Shown: positions 12,734-13,004 of the stretch, piece by piece
How positions within the stretch are numbered: position 1 is the stretch's first letter
Layout of the letters: the number at the start of each line of letters is the position of its first letter
Assembly (NCBI GenBank): GCA_050746205.1
Contig: JBOGKW010000090.1
Coordinates: 1 to 13,004, forward strand
Length of the DNA: 13,004 nucleotides
DNA from: JAKAUF01 sp050746205
GTDB lineage: Bacteria > Acidobacteriota > Terriglobia > Terriglobales > SCQP01
Reading direction: 5' to 3'
Position numbers and translations under genes: made by a program
Notes under the pieces: generated by a model
Database searches by the model: none
Told to the model about the DNA's origin: nothing
Seen by the model: only the letters and a program-made list of their open reading frames with translations

Positions 12734-13004
12734 ATGGCTGATTTGGTGCAATATCGCGGCACGGGACGCCGCAAAACGTCCGTCGCCCGTGTCATTCTCC
12801 GTCCCGGCAACGGCCAGGCGACGGTCAACGGCCGCGCCTGGGAGGCATATTTCCCCAATGAGGCGCTGCGCATCGTCGCCCGGCAGCCGCTGCAAAGCCT
12901 GGAATTGGGCGGCCAGTTCGATCTGCTGATCCGCGTCGCCGGAGGCGGCATCTCCAGCCAAAGCGGTGCGGTGCGCATGGGCATCGCCCGCGCCTTGCTG
13001 GACT
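12734..13004 (+). CDS. rpsI: 30S ribosomal protein S9 (3' partial)
   Basis: The first 90 codons of S9 are present and the gene runs off the window edge. Diagnostic blocks are YRGTGRRKTSVARV near the start, LRPGNGQATVNGR, QPLQSL, and GGGISSQSGAVRMGIARAL. The missing part would carry the basic C-terminal tail that reaches the ribosomal P site. The ATG is 2 bp after the rplM stop, so translation is probably coupled. Confidence 0.97.
   Translation, partial: MADLVQYRGTGRRKTSVARVILRPGNGQATVNGRAWEAYFPNEALRIVARQPLQSLELGGQFDLLIRVAGGGISSQSGAVRMGIARALLD

Overview
The window is GC-rich, densely packed bacterial chromosome with core housekeeping genes (ribH, rplM, rpsI) beside signalling, envelope-sugar and fatty-acid genes. 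The overall character (high GC, large CheB/CheR-kinase hybrids, a degenerate receiver gene, GC-rich dispersed palindromes, few clear Shine-Dalgarno sites) suggests a soil or environmental bacterium, most likely an acidobacterium. That placement is inference from style, not from a marker-gene comparison.

Layout. (1) Positions 1-3278, plus strand: an envelope-sugar cluster. It holds the 3' end of a polyprenyl-phosphate glycosyltransferase fused to a GtrA membrane domain, a GT-C type multi-pass glycosyltransferase, and a UDP-sugar 4-epimerase. Together they would make a nucleotide sugar, load it on a lipid carrier and transfer it at the membrane. (2) Positions 3303-7559, minus strand: thiolase, 3-hydroxyacyl-CoA dehydrogenase, enoyl-CoA hydratase, lumazine synthase (ribH) and a degenerate receiver protein, reading right to left. 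The first three catalyse consecutive steps of acyl-CoA beta-oxidation, or of the reverse C4 synthesis. (3) Positions 7714-11162, plus strand: a 1024-residue CheB-CheR-PAS-histidine kinase with a CheY-like response regulator overlapping it by 4 bases. (4) Positions 11163-12269: a small LuxR-type regulator between repeat-rich spacers, then a strong sigma70-like promoter and a structured leader. (5) Positions 12270-13004: rplM and the start of rpsI.

The most striking content is a dispersed, structured repeat of about 108-116 bp, with three full-length copies and several partial ones. It has a GC-rich head hairpin, a variable middle hairpin and an imperfect tail hairpin. All three full copies lie inside reading frames and are translated. 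One forms the C-terminus and stop of the GtrA-domain protein. One, read from the opposite strand, forms a 35-residue tail and stop on lumazine synthase. The third is an exactly 108-bp, in-frame insert of 36 residues inside the CheR domain, splitting its usual VTS-FFRDPE motif. This resembles in principle the protein-embedded palindromic elements known from Rickettsia, but with unrelated sequence as far as can be judged by eye. A second short repeat flanks the LuxR-type gene, and one of its copies is joined to the head of the first element.
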